Assembly: GCA_937895975.1 (NCBI GenBank)
Contig: CALBLG010000201.1
Span: forward strand, 1-23,410
Source of the DNA: an uncultured Slackia sp.
GTDB lineage: Bacteria > Actinomycetota > Coriobacteriia > Coriobacteriales > Eggerthellaceae
Direction of reading: 5' to 3'
Length of the DNA: 23,410 nt
Of the stretch, positions 7,327 through 15,577 are shown in pieces. Each line of letters starts with the position of its first letter. Positions within the stretch are counted from its first letter, which is position 1. The notes beneath the pieces were generated by a model. The model was not told the DNA's origin. It did not search any database and worked only from the letters and a program-made list of their open reading frames with translations. The position numbers were made by a program, and so were the translations under genes.

Positions 7327-7878
7327 ATGCTCAATACAACCAACGCCCGCGGGCGTCGAATGAAACTCATCGCCGTTGCGTGCGCGATGTGCGTGGCCCT
7401 GGCGGCCCTGGCTGGGTGCTCGGGCACGGGTTCGTCGTCGCAGCAGAAAACGCCGGCGCAGCTCAATCGCGAGTACATGTCTAGCGTGAATTCCATCAGC
7501 TCCGAGGCATCCAGGGCCCTGAGCGATTTCGGCGATGCCGCTGCGAAACAAGACGTGGCCGCCATGCGCTTGGCCGCCGCCGATGCGGGCAAGGCGCTCG
7601 ACAAAATCGATTCGCTCGAAGCCCCCGACGCGCTCAAAGATGTAAGCGACGAATATAAGGCTGGAGCCGACGATTTGAGCCAGGCGCTTTCCGACTATGT
7701 CGAGATTTATTCGAAGGTCAAAAACGCCGGTGACGACACGGCGGCCGCCGCTTCTGCCGCCGAGGGCATCGACGACGTGAAGGCTCGCTACGATTCGGGC
7801 GTAACGCATTTGTCGAAAGCCGATTCGATGGTGGCCGAAATGGCTGACGACTCGAATTCCGACAGCTCTTCGAAGTAA
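7327..7878 (+). CDS. Small lipoprotein, helical, unknown function
   Basis: The 183-residue protein begins with a signal peptide (Arg-Arg-Met-Lys then a hydrophobic run) ending in a lipobox ALAGC with Cys30. The mature part is rich in Ala, Asp, Lys and Ser, without Cys, and looks entirely alpha-helical with heptad-like spacing (DKIDSLEAPDALKDVSDEYK). That is typical of small cell-surface helical-bundle lipoproteins. I do not recognise a named family. The first ATG is used because AGAAAGG lies in front of it. The stop codon overlaps the next start by one base (TAATG), so expression is coupled to the YgiQ-type protein. Confidence 0.82.
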   Translation: MLNTTNARGRRMKLIAVACAMCVALAALAGCSGTGSSSQQKTPAQLNREYMSSVNSISSEASRALSDFGDAAAKQDVAAMRLAAADAGKALDKIDSLEAPDALKDVSDEYKAGADDLSQALSDYVEIYSKVKNAGDDTAAAASAAEGIDDVKARYDSGVTHLSKADSMVAEMADDSNSDSSSK

Positions 7879-10031
7879 TGGCCGGGCAGAACAATCAACG
7901 GCATTCCAAACGCGGGTCCTCGAAGGGCCCGCGTTTTTCGCATGCCGACGAAAACCGTTCGCAGCAGGGCGGCGGCAAGGGGGGCGAAGGCCATCGGGGT
8001 CGGCAGTCGGCGTCGAGGGGCCGGCAAAATGATGAACGGGCCCCACGTAAAAGCGGCAAGCCCCAAAGCGCGAAGAGCGGCAAGCCACGCACTGCCGGCA
8101 AAGCGTCTTCGCTGCATTCCCAAAAGCCGAAACAGTATGCCGTGCATGTCGCGCACCACGCCCCTCGAAGCGCATTTCTTCCCGTGAATATGGACGACGT
8201 GCGTGCCCGCGGATGGGACGGCGTCGACTTCGTGTATGTGTGCGGCGACGCGTACGTGGACCAATCGTCGTTCGGCATGGCCATCATCACGCGCGTGCTT
8301 GAGTCGCATGGCTACAAAGTGGGCATCATTGCTCAGCCCGATTGGCGCAACGTCGATTCCATCAACGTGTTTGGCGAGCCGCGTCTGGGCTTTTTGGTAT
8401 CGTCGGGCAACATGGATTCCATGGTGAACCATTACACCGTAAATAAGAAGCCGCGCAGCCAGGACGCGTATTCGCCGGGCGGCAAAGCGGGCTTGCGTCC
8501 CAACCACGCCACGGCGGTGTATGGCAACCTTATTCGTCGCGTGTACAAGCACGTGCCTATTATCTTGGGAGGCATCGAGGCAAGTCTGCGCCGGCTTGCC
8601 CATTACGATTACTGGTCCGATTCGCTCAAGCGCTCCATTCTGCTCGATTCTGGTGCCGACCTGCTGATTTACGGCATGGGCGAGCGCGCTATCGTTGAAG
8701 TCGCCGATGCGCTCGCCGCAGGCATCGCCGTGGAAGACATCACGTTCGTTGACGGCACGGTGTACAAGGCGCGCTCGCTCGAAAATGTGGTGGATGCCAT
8801 CGAACTGCCGAAGTTCGAGGCTTTGCAAGCCGACAAGCTGGAATATGCGCGCAGTTTCAACGTGCAGTGGATCAATTCCGACCCGTATCGCGGCAAGCGT
8901 TTGGTGGAGGAATACCCGCATAATGTGTTCGCGGTGCAAAACCCTCCGCAAAAGCCGCTGTCCACCGACGAGCTCGACGCCGTATATCGGTTGCCGTACG
9001 CGCGCGACTACCATCCCGATTACGAGGCCGCCGGCGGCGTGCCCGCCATTCAAGAAGTAAAGTTCAGCCTATCGAGCAATCGCGGGTGCTTCGGCGAGTG
9101 CAGCTTCTGCGCGCTGACGTTTCATCAGGGGCGCATCGTGACGGCGCGAAGTAAAGAATCACTGGTCGAAGAGGCGAAACAGCTGATTCGCGACCCAGAA
9201 TTCAAAGGATATATCCATGATGTGGGCGGCCCGACGGCGAACTTCCGCGCACCGGCGTGCAAGGCGCAGCTGCGTCGCGGCGCGTGCGCGAACAAGGCAT
9301 GCCTGTTTCCCGAGCCGTGCAAAAAGCTCGAGGTCGACCATTCCGATTACCTCGACGTGCTGCGCGCATTGCGCGGCCTGCCAGGCGTGAAGAAGGTATT
9401 CGTGCGCAGCGGCGTGCGTTTCGACTACGTGATGGCCGATTCCGACGACACGTTTCTGCGCGAGTTGTCGCGGTACCACGTAAGCGGACAGCTGCGTGTG
9501 GCCCCCGAGCATGTGAGCGATGCCGTGCTTTCGGTGATGGGAAAGCCAAAAAATGCCGTGTACCAGGCATTTTGCAAGAAGTTCGAGACTATCAACAACA
9601 AGCTGGGACTTAAGCAATTCGTCGTGCCGTATTTGATGAGTTCGCATCCGGGCTCCACGTTGAAAGAGGCCATCGAGCTGGCTGAATTCTGTCGCGATAT
9701 GGGCTTTAATCCCGAGCAGGTGCAGGATTTCTACCCGACCCCTTCGACCATGTCGACGGTGATGTACTACACGGGCGTCGATCCGCGTACGATGAAGCCA
9801 ATCTACACGCCGAAAAGCACGCACGAGAAAGCCTTGCAGCGTGCCCTTATTCAATATCGCAACCCCGCGAATCGCGATTTGGTGCGCGAGGCGTTGCGCA
9901 AGGCCCATCGCGAAGATCTTATTGGATATGGGCCGAAATGTTTGGTGCGGCCCGCCGATGGGCGCAGCGGCCAGGGCAAAAGGCCGAACGGCAATGGGCA
10001 GAGGCGGCGAAAACCGGGCCAAATCCGCTAA
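7878..10031 (+). CDS. ygiQ: YgiQ-family radical SAM protein
   Basis: The 717-residue protein matches the UPF0313/YgiQ family. After a 95-residue basic Gly/Ser/Lys/Arg-rich extension, the conserved core starts at FLPVNMDDVRARGWDGVDFVYVCGDAYVD. The radical SAM cluster motif CFGECSFC supplies Cys404, Cys408 and Cys411. The family binds a 4Fe-4S cluster and S-adenosylmethionine, but its reaction is not established. The C-terminus is another basic tail (GRSGQGKRPNGNGQRRRK). Length is within the family range (about 600-750). The start overlaps the stop of the lipoprotein gene. The basic N-terminal tail suggests RNA or ribosome contact, which is inference. Confidence 0.93.
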   Translation: MAGQNNQRHSKRGSSKGPRFSHADENRSQQGGGKGGEGHRGRQSASRGRQNDERAPRKSGKPQSAKSGKPRTAGKASSLHSQKPKQYAVHVAHHAPRSAFLPVNMDDVRARGWDGVDFVYVCGDAYVDQSSFGMAIITRVLESHGYKVGIIAQPDWRNVDSINVFGEPRLGFLVSSGNMDSMVNHYTVNKKPRSQDAYSPGGKAGLRPNHATAVYGNLIRRVYKHVPIILGGIEASLRRLAHYDYWSDSLKRSILLDSGADLLIYGMGERAIVEVADALAAGIAVEDITFVDGTVYKARSLENVVDAIELPKFEALQADKLEYARSFNVQWINSDPYRGKRLVEEYPHNVFAVQNPPQKPLSTDELDAVYRLPYARDYHPDYEAAGGVPAIQEVKFSLSSNRGCFGECSFCALTFHQGRIVTARSKESLVEEAKQLIRDPEFKGYIHDVGGPTANFRAPACKAQLRRGACANKACLFPEPCKKLEVDHSDYLDVLRALRGLPGVKKVFVRSGVRFDYVMADSDDTFLRELSRYHVSGQLRVAPEHVSDAVLSVMGKPKNAVYQAFCKKFETINNKLGLKQFVVPYLMSSHPGSTLKEAIELAEFCRDMGFNPEQVQDFYPTPSTMSTVMYYTGVDPRTMKPIYTPKSTHEKALQRALIQYRNPANRDLVREALRKAHREDLIGYGPKCLVRPADGRSGQGKRPNGNGQRRRKPGQIR

Positions 10032-10044
10032 AATCGCGTTTCAG

Positions 10045-10225
10045 GGCACAAAAAGTCGATTTTGGGGCGGATTGCTTCGACAAATGGCTTGGGATAAGCT
10101 GCATAGTAAAAAGATATGCCACATATCATAACGATATGTGGCATATTTTATGCGCGTCATGCGATTTGCGCTTCCCGTGGTGCCGGTTCAGCGAAAAATC
10201 CGCCCCAAAACCGCGATGTTCTGCC
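10045..10225. repeat. Inverted repeat enclosing an AT-rich hairpin
   Basis: Imperfect 29-bp arms (10045-10073 and 10197-10225, 23 of 29 matching, with a perfect 14-bp core TTTTGGGGCGGATT) enclose a 123-base interior. A third, degenerate copy of the right-arm type lies at 10022-10037 and can pair locally with the left arm. It fills the space between the convergent ygiQ and hybrid kinase genes. Confidence 0.6.
10107..10149. terminator. Bidirectional terminator between ygiQ and the hybrid kinase
   Basis: A perfect 14-bp stem (10114-10127 with 10133-10146) with loop ATAAC is flanked by TTT on the plus strand and by CTTTTT on the minus strand. It serves two convergent genes. The stem is strikingly AT-rich (ATATGCCACATATC) compared with the genome average. 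Confidence 0.85.
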
Positions 10226-10230
10226 AAAAA

Positions 10231-12048
10231 CTAGTGATTTATGTGCGCGACGGCGCCTAGGCGCCCCAATGTGGCTATGAGGTCGCTCATGTCGATGGGC
10301 TTTGCGACGTGGGCGTTCATGCCGGCCGAAAGCGCGTCTTTTACATCGGACGAGAACGCGTTCGCGGTAAGCGCTACGATGGGGATGCTGCGAGCATCGC
10401 GGTTGGGCAGGGCGCGAATCGCGCGGGCTGCGGCATAGCCGTCCATGTTTGGCATCATCACATCCATGAGCACCGCGTCGAAGTGACCGGCTTCCGCCGC
10501 CGCGAACGTGGCGACGGCCTCTTCGCCGTCTGCCGCGCGCTCTATGGTCGCCCCTCGCTCGCCGAGCAATTCCTCCATAACCAGTGCATTGATGTCGTTG
10601 TCTTCGGCAAGCAGAAAATGGGCGCCCGAGACATCGAATTGCCGTGCGGCCGCGCGGCAATCGGCGCCGTCGGATTGGTTTTGCGCATGCAGGTCTCGTC
10701 GCAGTGTGAGGTCGACGCGGAATGTGGAGCCGCACCCCAGCTCGCTTTCAACATCGATGGTTCCGCCCATGGCGTCGACCAGCGCTTTTGTGATTGACAT
10801 GCCCAAACCTGTGCCTTGAATGCCGGCGACATTCGATCCTCCGCGCTCGAATGGTTCGAAAATTTTCTTTTGCAGCTCGGGCGGCATGCCCATGCCCGTA
10901 TCGCGCACGGTGAAACTCACGAGCATGAAATTCTTGCCCCTGTCTCCCTCGTTTTTCACGATGAGGTCGACGGCGCCTCCTTCGTGCGTGTATTTCACGG
11001 CGTTCGAAAGCAGGTTCAGCAAGATTTGCTCGATTCGCATGCGGTCGGCCAGGAATGCGCGATGCGTTGCCTGCGAGATGTCGATCGAAAGCTGCTGATG
11101 CTTGCCTGCGGCTTGCGGTCCGATGATTGCCTGCACATCGGCCACGATGGCGTCCACGTCGCATGACGATTCGTGCATCTGCACCTGGCCGCTTTCGATG
11201 CGCGCCATGTCGAGCACGTCGTTGATCAGCCCCAAAAGATGCTGCGACGATCGCTCGATGACATCGAGGCATTCATCGACCTTGCTGGCGTTTTCGACGT
11301 TGTGCCGGGCGATGGCGGCCATGCCCACGATGGCATTGATGGGCGTGCGAATGTCGTGCGACATATTCGCGAGGAATTGGCTTTTCGCCTCGTTCGATTC
11401 GCGTGCAACGGCAAGGGCGGTTTGCAATCGCTCGGTATTTTGGCGCTCGGCCGTACGGTCGGAAAGCACCAGGATGAACTTGTCGGTGCCGTCGATGTTT
11501 TCGCGATAGAGCGATTCGAGGTACCAGCGCACCTCACCTGTTTTCTGGTGGATGCGTTCGCGGTAGCCGGTGAGGCAATCGCCGACCTGCATCGAAAGCG
11601 CTTCGGCGCTGCTGAACGGCGGCGTGGGATTTTTGGCCGAGGCGGAAAGCGCGCGAATGCCGCTGCGCATGTCGTCGGGCGATACGCCTAGCAGCCGTTC
11701 GATGTTCGGGCTTATGTATTCAATGGTGAAATCGGGCGGGTCGAGCATGATGAAGATGTCGTCGGTGGCGTCGGCCAGCCTGCTGAACAGCTGCTCGCGG
11801 GCGCGCAGTTCGCGCTTTTTCTCGTCGACGGCGGCTTTGGCGCGGTGGCGGAACACGGCGAACACGATGGCCCCCGTCGCGATGAGGCCGCTCGCTACGC
11901 ATGCGACCACCGACCAATGGACATGCGAGCCTTGGATGAGCGCGCCGGCGCTGGGCGTGGTGGCCAGCGCGAGCAGGTCGTCGCCCGCACCGGGCGGCAA
12001 GATGATTTGGGCTAGAACGTCGAGGGGTGTTTCCGAAGCAATCGACAT
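10231..12048 (-). CDS. Orphan hybrid sensor histidine kinase (PAS-HisKA-HATPase-REC)
   Basis: The 605-residue protein has a short N-terminal segment (1-45), one transmembrane helix (about 46-66), a PAS domain (about 85-200) and a HisKA domain with His231 in NMSHDIRTP. An HATPase domain follows (about 340-460, with N-box LLSNAVKYT and G-box GTGLGMSI), then a C-terminal receiver with Asp529 in LMDVMMPNMDG. It should autophosphorylate on His231 and pass the phosphate to Asp529, then to an unlinked phosphotransfer protein. No Hpt or output gene is adjacent. Sensing is probably via PAS, because the external part is too small for a classical sensor domain. The ATG follows GCGAGG. It is a separate unit from the two-component pair upstream, divided from it by a terminator. 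Confidence 0.94.
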   Translation of the reverse strand: MSIASETPLDVLAQIILPPGAGDDLLALATTPSAGALIQGSHVHWSVVACVASGLIATGAIVFAVFRHRAKAAVDEKKRELRAREQLFSRLADATDDIFIMLDPPDFTIEYISPNIERLLGVSPDDMRSGIRALSASAKNPTPPFSSAEALSMQVGDCLTGYRERIHQKTGEVRWYLESLYRENIDGTDKFILVLSDRTAERQNTERLQTALAVARESNEAKSQFLANMSHDIRTPINAIVGMAAIARHNVENASKVDECLDVIERSSQHLLGLINDVLDMARIESGQVQMHESSCDVDAIVADVQAIIGPQAAGKHQQLSIDISQATHRAFLADRMRIEQILLNLLSNAVKYTHEGGAVDLIVKNEGDRGKNFMLVSFTVRDTGMGMPPELQKKIFEPFERGGSNVAGIQGTGLGMSITKALVDAMGGTIDVESELGCGSTFRVDLTLRRDLHAQNQSDGADCRAAARQFDVSGAHFLLAEDNDINALVMEELLGERGATIERAADGEEAVATFAAAEAGHFDAVLMDVMMPNMDGYAAARAIRALPNRDARSIPIVALTANAFSSDVKDALSAGMNAHVAKPIDMSDLIATLGRLGAVAHINH

Positions 12049-12120
12049 GGGAACCTCGCAATCGGTAGAGCAGGTTAGAACATGCCGGAACCATAGCGAA
12101 GGAATGCGCGCGCGTTGTGG

Positions 12121-12144
12121 AATACGGGCGCCGGATGCCGTATT
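12121..12144. promoter_or_regulatory. Inverted repeat upstream of the hybrid kinase
   Basis: AATACGG (12121-12127) and CCGTATT (12138-12144) form a 7+10+7 inverted repeat 73 bp upstream of the kinase ATG. It could be an operator or part of a leader RNA. The remainder of 12049-12200 shows no other clear signal. Confidence 0.35.
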
Positions 12145-12201
12145 GTGAGGGGCCTGTTGCCAGATGGGGGGCGGCGTGTTGATTGACGAGCTTCGTGTGC
12201 G

Positions 12202-12239
12202 CCGAAATTGGGTCGAAGGGGGGCGCTTCCCTTCGACCC
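12202..12239 (-). terminator. Terminator of the two-component operon
   Basis: GGGTCGAAGGG (12210-12220) and CCCTTCGACCC (12229-12239) form a perfect 11-bp stem just after the kinase stop codon. On the minus strand it is followed by AATTTCGG, a short T-rich tail. Confidence 0.75.
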
Positions 12240-12245
12240 ATGGAA

Positions 12246-13661
12246 CTATTTCTTCAAGGGAAAGCGCGCGGTGAACGTGGTGCCTTCGGCTTTGGAGCTT
12301 GCGACGGAAAGCGTGCCGCCGTGTTCTTCGACGATGCTGCGGGCGATGGAAAGCCCCAGGCCGTAGCCTCCTGCGCCGCTGGTGCGAGCCTGGTCGGCGC
12401 GCCAGAAGCGGTCGAATACGTGTGGCAGGCTTTCGGCGGGAATGGGCTCGCCCGTGTTGTGCACGCTGAGCTCGGCGTGTTTACCCTCGCGCCTGACGCG
12501 CACGAGCACGCGTCCTCCATCGCCGGCGTATTTGCAGGCGTTGTCGATGAGGATGCCGCATACGCGTTCGATGTCGCTGCGCACGCAGCGCAGAGCGACG
12601 GGGCCTGGCGCGTCGGCATCTACATCTACGCCGCGCTCGAACGCCACGGCCTCGAATTGCAGCACGGCGCGCTGCGCGAGCGATGCAAGGTCGGCGTCCT
12701 CGCGCTGCTTGCCCATGTCGGCGTGCTCGCTTGCTTCGGCGGCGTCGTGCTTCGCGAGGGACAGCATGTCTTCCACCAGGCCCTGCATGCGTTGCCCCTC
12801 GTCTTGGATGCCCTCGATCCATTGGCGCTGGCTTTCGATGGTTCTCTCGGGGTGCTCGAGTGCGATGGACGCGTCGGCCAGGATGACGGTGATCGGCGTT
12901 TTCAGCTCGTGCGATGCATCGGCGATGAATTGGCGCTGTGAGCGCCAGGCTTGTTCGACGGGGCGCAGCGCCCAGCGCGAGAAGAACAGCGATATTACGA
13001 AAAACGCCGCCAGCACGGCTGCGGCCACGCCCGCGAGCGTCAACGCGAGCGATTTCCAACCCGCGGCCGAATCGGCATCGGCGAAAGCGATATAGGTGGC
13101 GTTGCCGCAGGTGCGTTTTTCAAAAAACAGGCCAAGGTCGTTGAAGGCGCCCGTTCCGTCGTCGGCATTGGCAATGCGGGAAAGTGCTTGGTCGAGCAGC
13201 TCGTCATCGATGTCGGCCGTGCCTGCGGGCGAAGTTTCGATGGCGTCGCCCGCATCGGTGAGCGTATACACGGCGACGGGAATGGTTTGGCCTTGTCCGC
13301 CGCCGATTTTCGGGGCGGCGGCACCGGCGTCGCTTGCTTGGTCAGGGACATCGGCCTGGTCGGCCTCGGCGGCGGCTTGCGGTGCTGCGTCTGTCGCGTC
13401 GGCATCGCTTGGCGCTGGCGCGGCGGCACCAGGGTCGTCGCCGGTCGGTTTGTCGCCGTGGCCGCGTTGGCCTTGGGCCGCGTCGATGGAACTTGCGATG
13501 GCGTGCTGGACTTCGGCGGTGTCTTGCTTCCAATCGAACACGCAAATCGCCGAGAAGGCAAGGGCCACCACCACGGCCACGCAAGCCATGTTCAGCGCGA
13601 CGAATTTCATGCGCAGGCCGCCGAACACGGTGTTGCGCTGCGCGTTTGTCCCTTTACGCAT
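12246..13661 (-). CDS. Two-component sensor histidine kinase
   Basis: The 471-residue protein has a transmembrane helix at about 19-43, an extracytoplasmic segment (44-202) and a second helix at about 203-227. A very short juxtamembrane stretch without a clear full HAMP domain leads to a HisKA domain with His251 (DASHELKTP). A C-terminal HATPase follows (N-box LIDNACKYA, G-box GYGLGLSIARSIVEEHGG). The outer segment contains an Ala/Asp/Pro/Gln low-complexity tract (about 65-122), unlike an ordinary sensor fold. The ATG overlaps the response-regulator stop by 8 bases (ATGCGTAA), with AGAAGG upstream, so the two are coupled. The signal is unknown; the divergent operon suggests envelope or phosphate status, which is inference. 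Confidence 0.93.
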   Translation of the reverse strand: MRKGTNAQRNTVFGGLRMKFVALNMACVAVVVALAFSAICVFDWKQDTAEVQHAIASSIDAAQGQRGHGDKPTGDDPGAAAPAPSDADATDAAPQAAAEADQADVPDQASDAGAAAPKIGGGQGQTIPVAVYTLTDAGDAIETSPAGTADIDDELLDQALSRIANADDGTGAFNDLGLFFEKRTCGNATYIAFADADSAAGWKSLALTLAGVAAAVLAAFFVISLFFSRWALRPVEQAWRSQRQFIADASHELKTPITVILADASIALEHPERTIESQRQWIEGIQDEGQRMQGLVEDMLSLAKHDAAEASEHADMGKQREDADLASLAQRAVLQFEAVAFERGVDVDADAPGPVALRCVRSDIERVCGILIDNACKYAGDGGRVLVRVRREGKHAELSVHNTGEPIPAESLPHVFDRFWRADQARTSGAGGYGLGLSIARSIVEEHGGTLSVASSKAEGTTFTARFPLKK

Positions 13662-14334
13662 CGCGGCCTTCTGTCAGCCGATAACCCACGCTGCGAATGG
13701 TCTCTATGTGGGCGTCGGCCTCTAAAAAGCGCAGCTTCTTGCGCAAAAACGAAACGTATGCTTCCACGTTGTTGTCTTCGACGGTTGCGTCGGCGCCCCA
13801 CACGCGGTCGATGATGGTTGCTTTCGGCACGGTTTTGCCGGCGTTCGACATAAGTACGCGGGCGAGGGCGAACTCTTTGGCCGAAAGATGGATCGACGCG
13901 CCATTGCGCGACAGCTCGCGTTCGTTCAAGTCCAAGACGAGGCCGAAGTTGGAAATGGTTTCGAATTCGACTTCGCCGCGGCGGCGGGTGAGGGCGCGCA
14001 GGTGCGCCATGAGCTCTGCGGGGGCGAACGGCTTGGTCATGTAGTCGTCGGCGCCCGAATCCAGGCCGCGGATTTTATCGGGCACGGCGTCGCGCGCGGT
14101 AAGCATGAGCACCGGGGTGGCCACGCCGGCGCGGCGCATGTCGGCCGCGATGTCGAAGCCGTTTTTCTTCGGAAGCATCACGTCGAGTATCGCCACGTCG
14201 TAGGTGCCTTGCGTGGCAAAGCTGTAGCCGGTTTCTCCGTCGTTGGCCACGTCGACTGTGTGACCGGCCTCTTCCAGAATGTGTGCGAGTGCGTCGGCCA
14301 AACGCTCGTCGTCTTCGACAATTAGTAGGTTCAT
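13654..14334 (-). CDS. OmpR/PhoB-family response regulator
   Basis: From ATG 14334 the product has 226 residues. The N-terminal receiver has acidic pocket E7-D8-D9, phospho-acceptor Asp51 in AILDVMLPKKNG, and Lys in MTKPFAPAE. The C-terminal winged helix (about 130-225) includes LSAKEFALARVLMSNAGKTV and VEAYVSFLRKKLRF. A TTG four codons earlier is also in frame, but the ATG gives the canonical MNLLIVEDDE start. No clear ribosome site precedes either, which suggests a leaderless or weakly translated message. It is paired with the kinase downstream. Its likely targets are its own promoter and the divergent VTC operon, whose upstream region carries 11-bp-spaced half-sites. Confidence 0.94.
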   Translation of the reverse strand: MNLLIVEDDERLADALAHILEEAGHTVDVANDGETGYSFATQGTYDVAILDVMLPKKNGFDIAADMRRAGVATPVLMLTARDAVPDKIRGLDSGADDYMTKPFAPAELMAHLRALTRRRGEVEFETISNFGLVLDLNERELSRNGASIHLSAKEFALARVLMSNAGKTVPKATIIDRVWGADATVEDNNVEAYVSFLRKKLRFLEADAHIETIRSVGYRLTEGRDA

Positions 14335-14362
14335 GGTGTGCGCCAATCTGTTGTGTCCCGCC

Positions 14363-14493
14363 GTCGTTTCCCTATCGGGCCCTCCGCCGAAGCCGGCGCT
14401 GCGGCTACCGCTCGCTTTGCTCGCTCTGCGCCTTATGAATAAGGGCGGTATGTGCGCAGACGTCTTCGGCGGAGGGCCCGATAGGGAAACGAC
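14363..14493. repeat. Perfect 30-bp inverted repeat with nested hairpins
   Basis: Arms 14363-14392 and 14464-14493 are exact complements over 30 bp. The 71-base loop contains CCTTAT-GA-ATAAGG inside a wider CTGCGC...GCGCAG pairing. The left arm begins 28 bases before the response-regulator ATG, so the element lies in or over that gene's leader and promoter. It is a long imperfection-free stem in the middle of a divergent promoter region, which is unusual. Confidence 0.85.
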
Positions 14494-14553
14494 TGCTTCT
14501 TGCGTTTCGAAATTGTCACGCGGGCTTTCGTGTCTTTCATTCTATCTGCGGTT

Positions 14554-14613
14554 CTGAAAGAAGGCTGAAAGCTTTTTGGGCTTTTCAGCGGGTTTTCAGG
14601 ATGGGCTTTTAGC
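14554..14613. promoter_or_regulatory. Candidate operator for the OmpR-type regulator
   Basis: CTGAAAG occurs at 14554-14560 and 14565-14571, and its near-complement TTTTCAG at 14582-14588 and 14593-14599. Within each pair the spacing is exactly 11 bp. A related TTTTAGC follows at 14607. The symmetrical block lies upstream of the VTC gene and matches the tandem half-site pattern of PhoB/OmpR regulators. Confidence 0.6.
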
Positions 14614-14659
14614 ATGACGGCCATGGATTTGACCTCGATTTTGCGAGATTGGAGCTGTC

Positions 14660-15577
14660 ATGGCTGGATATACGGGAACGTTCGAGCGCAAAGAAGTGAA
14701 GTATCGGCTCACGGCCGCGCAGACGCGGGCGATTAAGCGCGCGCTTGAGGCGTACATGGCGCCCGACGAGTATGGGCAAACGTCCATCACGAGCATGTAT
14801 TACGACACGCGCAAGCGCGACATGATTTCGCGTTCGCTCGAGAAGCCCTTATACAAGGAAAAGCTGCGTTTGCGCACATATGGGCCGCGCGACGCGTCCG
14901 CGCCGGTGTTCGTTGAGCTGAAAAAGAAGCACAAGGGCATCGTGTACAAGCGGCGTATCGCAGTAAGCGAGTCGGCGGCGCAGCTGCTGATGGCGGGCGT
15001 GCCTTACGAGCGGGCCATCACGCGCAACCCCTTGGCCGATGCCGCGCTTCAGGCCGAAGCCCATTCGCCGAAAAGCTACCAGATAGCGGCAGAAATTGCC
15101 GCGTGCGTGCGCCGCAATGGGCCGGTGTACCCGTCGATGGCCATTTTGGTGGAGCGCGTGGCATGGGCGCCGCTCGCCGACGAGCGCGGGGCTGAAGCCG
15201 AAGGCGTGCGCATCACGTTCGACGAGCGCATCCGCTACCGCGACATGTTCAAGCCGGCCGACCGTCGAGCGGCGGTTGCGCTGCTTTCGCCCGGCGAGGC
15301 CATTATGGAGGTGAAGGTGCCGGGCTCCTACCCGTTGTGGCTGGTGGATGCGTTGGATGCGTGCAAGGCATACCCCACATCGTATTCGAAGTACGGCGAG
15401 GCGTACTTGGCGTGCGAAGGCAAAGCGGCGCCTGCGGCCTATCGCTGCCAAGTTGCCCTCGATGCGGCGGGCGTCGCGTCGGCCGATGGCGCGTGCGATT
15501 TCCCGACGGTTTCCGACGTGGATGTATACCCCGCCATCGCCCAGCTCGACCTTCCCAAGATTGCCGTGGGCGCGTAA
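14660..15577 (+). CDS. VTC-domain (polyphosphate polymerase-like) protein
   Basis: The 305-residue protein has the features of a triphosphate-tunnel VTC domain. It opens with FERKEVKYRLT, then YYDT, the paired arginines in KLRLRTYG, the lysine strand ELKKKHKGIVYKRR, the acidic IMEVKVPGSYP, and a final lysine in YSKYGEAY. In the yeast Vtc4 catalytic domain these positions line a tunnel that makes polyphosphate from ATP. Bacterial homologues are annotated as polyphosphate polymerase domain proteins but are little studied. It has no membrane helix, so it is cytoplasmic and probably works with the DUF4956 membrane protein encoded next. The ATG follows GGAG (14651-14654). A hairpin over its stop codon (15565-15585) may tune the operon. 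Confidence 0.88.
   Translation: MAGYTGTFERKEVKYRLTAAQTRAIKRALEAYMAPDEYGQTSITSMYYDTRKRDMISRSLEKPLYKEKLRLRTYGPRDASAPVFVELKKKHKGIVYKRRIAVSESAAQLLMAGVPYERAITRNPLADAALQAEAHSPKSYQIAAEIAACVRRNGPVYPSMAILVERVAWAPLADERGAEAEGVRITFDERIRYRDMFKPADRRAAVALLSPGEAIMEVKVPGSYPLWLVDALDACKAYPTSYSKYGEAYLACEGKAAPAAYRCQVALDAAGVASADGACDFPTVSDVDVYPAIAQLDLPKIAVGA

Noticed and set aside
1662..14493. Nearly even spacing (about 4.0-4.3 kb) of the first four long inverted repeats
   Set aside because: They occupy the available intergenic gaps, whose spacing is set by gene lengths. The interval from 14.4 to 23.2 kb breaks the pattern.
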